This document shows, one piece after another, positions 63,789 through 64,000 of a stretch of DNA of 64,000 bases (position 1 is its first letter; each line of letters begins with the position of its first letter). The position numbers and the translations under genes were made by a program. Below the pieces are notes generated by a model. The model had not been told where the DNA came from, did not search any database, and saw only the letters and a program-made list of their open reading frames with translations. Source of the DNA: Actinobacteria bacterium UBA2286 (GTDB taxonomy: Bacteria; Actinomycetota; Coriobacteriia; Anaerosomatales; Anaerosomataceae); the NCBI GenBank assembly GCA_002345925.1, contig DDWM01000047.1:59871-123870 (forward strand), given 5' to 3'.

Positions 63789-64000
63789 ATGCAACGCACG
63801 ATGAAGGCGATCGCTAAGACCTCAGCCGCACCCGGCGTTTCGCTCGTGGAAGTGCCGGTCCCCGTGATCGGTCCCGGCGAGCTGCTCATCAGAATCGAGA
63901 AGGTGGCCATCTGTGGCACCGACGTCCACATCTACGAGTGGAATCCGTGGGCGCAAAAGACCATAAACCCGCCGCAGATCCTCGGCCATGAGTTCGTCGG
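63789..64000 (+). CDS. tdh: L-threonine 3-dehydrogenase (N-terminal part)
   Basis: Seventy codons are present before the window ends. [55 protein letters not shown] matches the Tdh N-terminus, including the zinc-ligand Cys in AICGTDVH and the GHEFVG zinc segment. Tdh oxidises threonine to 2-amino-3-ketobutyrate, then cleaved by Kbl. ATG at 63789 or 63801 could be the start; neither has a clear ribosome-binding site. Confidence 0.87.
   Translation, partial: MQRTMKAIAKTSAAPGVSLVEVPVPVIGPGELLIRIEKVAICGTDVHIYEWNPWAQKTINPPQILGHEFV

Overview
The window is a continuous stretch of GC-rich bacterial chromosome with no plasmid, phage or insertion-sequence genes. Gene content suggests a Gram-positive, probably anaerobic or microaerobic actinobacterium, perhaps near Coriobacteriia (inference). 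The pointers are menaquinone made by the futalosine route, single-membrane lipoprotein transporters, Tad/Flp pilus genes, ferredoxin-type redox proteins, NifX/MinD-ferredoxin proteins, GTG starts, 4-bp start/stop overlaps and probable leaderless promoters. No rRNA, tRNA or CRISPR was seen.

Layout. 1-0.9 kb: end of a Flp pilus operon (flp, tadE, start of a tadG-like gene). 1.1-3.0 kb: NarL-type two-component pair. 3.1-6.3 kb: PadR regulator, DUF5320 protein, two NifX-like proteins and two MinD ATPases carrying ferredoxin inserts. 6.5-10.5 kb: ftsH, hpt, tilS. 10.5-14.5 kb: compatible-solute ABC importer. 14.8-17.9 kb: mqnE-mqnA-mqnC. 18.1-20.3 kb: a surface beta-helix protein bracketed by a duplication of the mqnC 3' end. 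20.4-23.9 kb: NDH-2, a nucleoside phosphorylase and a nucleoside deaminase. 23.9-29.0 kb: branched-chain amino acid ABC importer. 29.2-31.4 kb: a ferredoxin-thioredoxin-reductase/Rieske fusion, a glutaredoxin, a small membrane protein and a YycJ-like hydrolase. 31.4-35.4 kb: cobalamin uptake and adenosylation under a B12 riboswitch. 35.5-37.3 kb: a PLP-dependent acyl-CoA transferase and a CcmC-like protein. 37.4-44.6 kb: a phosphorelay operon (hybrid kinase, HPt, receiver-GspE-receiver ATPase). 44.7-48.5 kb: lipid genes. 48.6-51.1 kb: a second receiver-GspE-receiver protein with a degenerate ATPase site. 51.1-61.3 kb: transketolase, a tocopherol cyclase-like protein, two ABC exporters and a DUF1611 protein. 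61.4-64 kb: PadR, an AarF/UbiB kinase and the start of threonine dehydrogenase.

How the parts connect. mqnE, mqnA and mqnC make menaquinone, which NDH-2 would reduce. The adjacent phosphorylase and deaminase could supply the missing futalosine-cleavage step or salvage nucleosides released by the radical-SAM enzymes. The most unusual system is the phosphorelay at 37-44.6 kb. Its apparent output is not a DNA-binding protein but two receiver domains fused to a type II secretion/type IV pilus ATPase. A catalytically degenerate paralogue lies 8.6 kb away. The second striking point is the beta-helix gene, bounded by a synonymous copy of the last ten codons of mqnC, the footprint expected from site-specific insertion at a gene 3' end.
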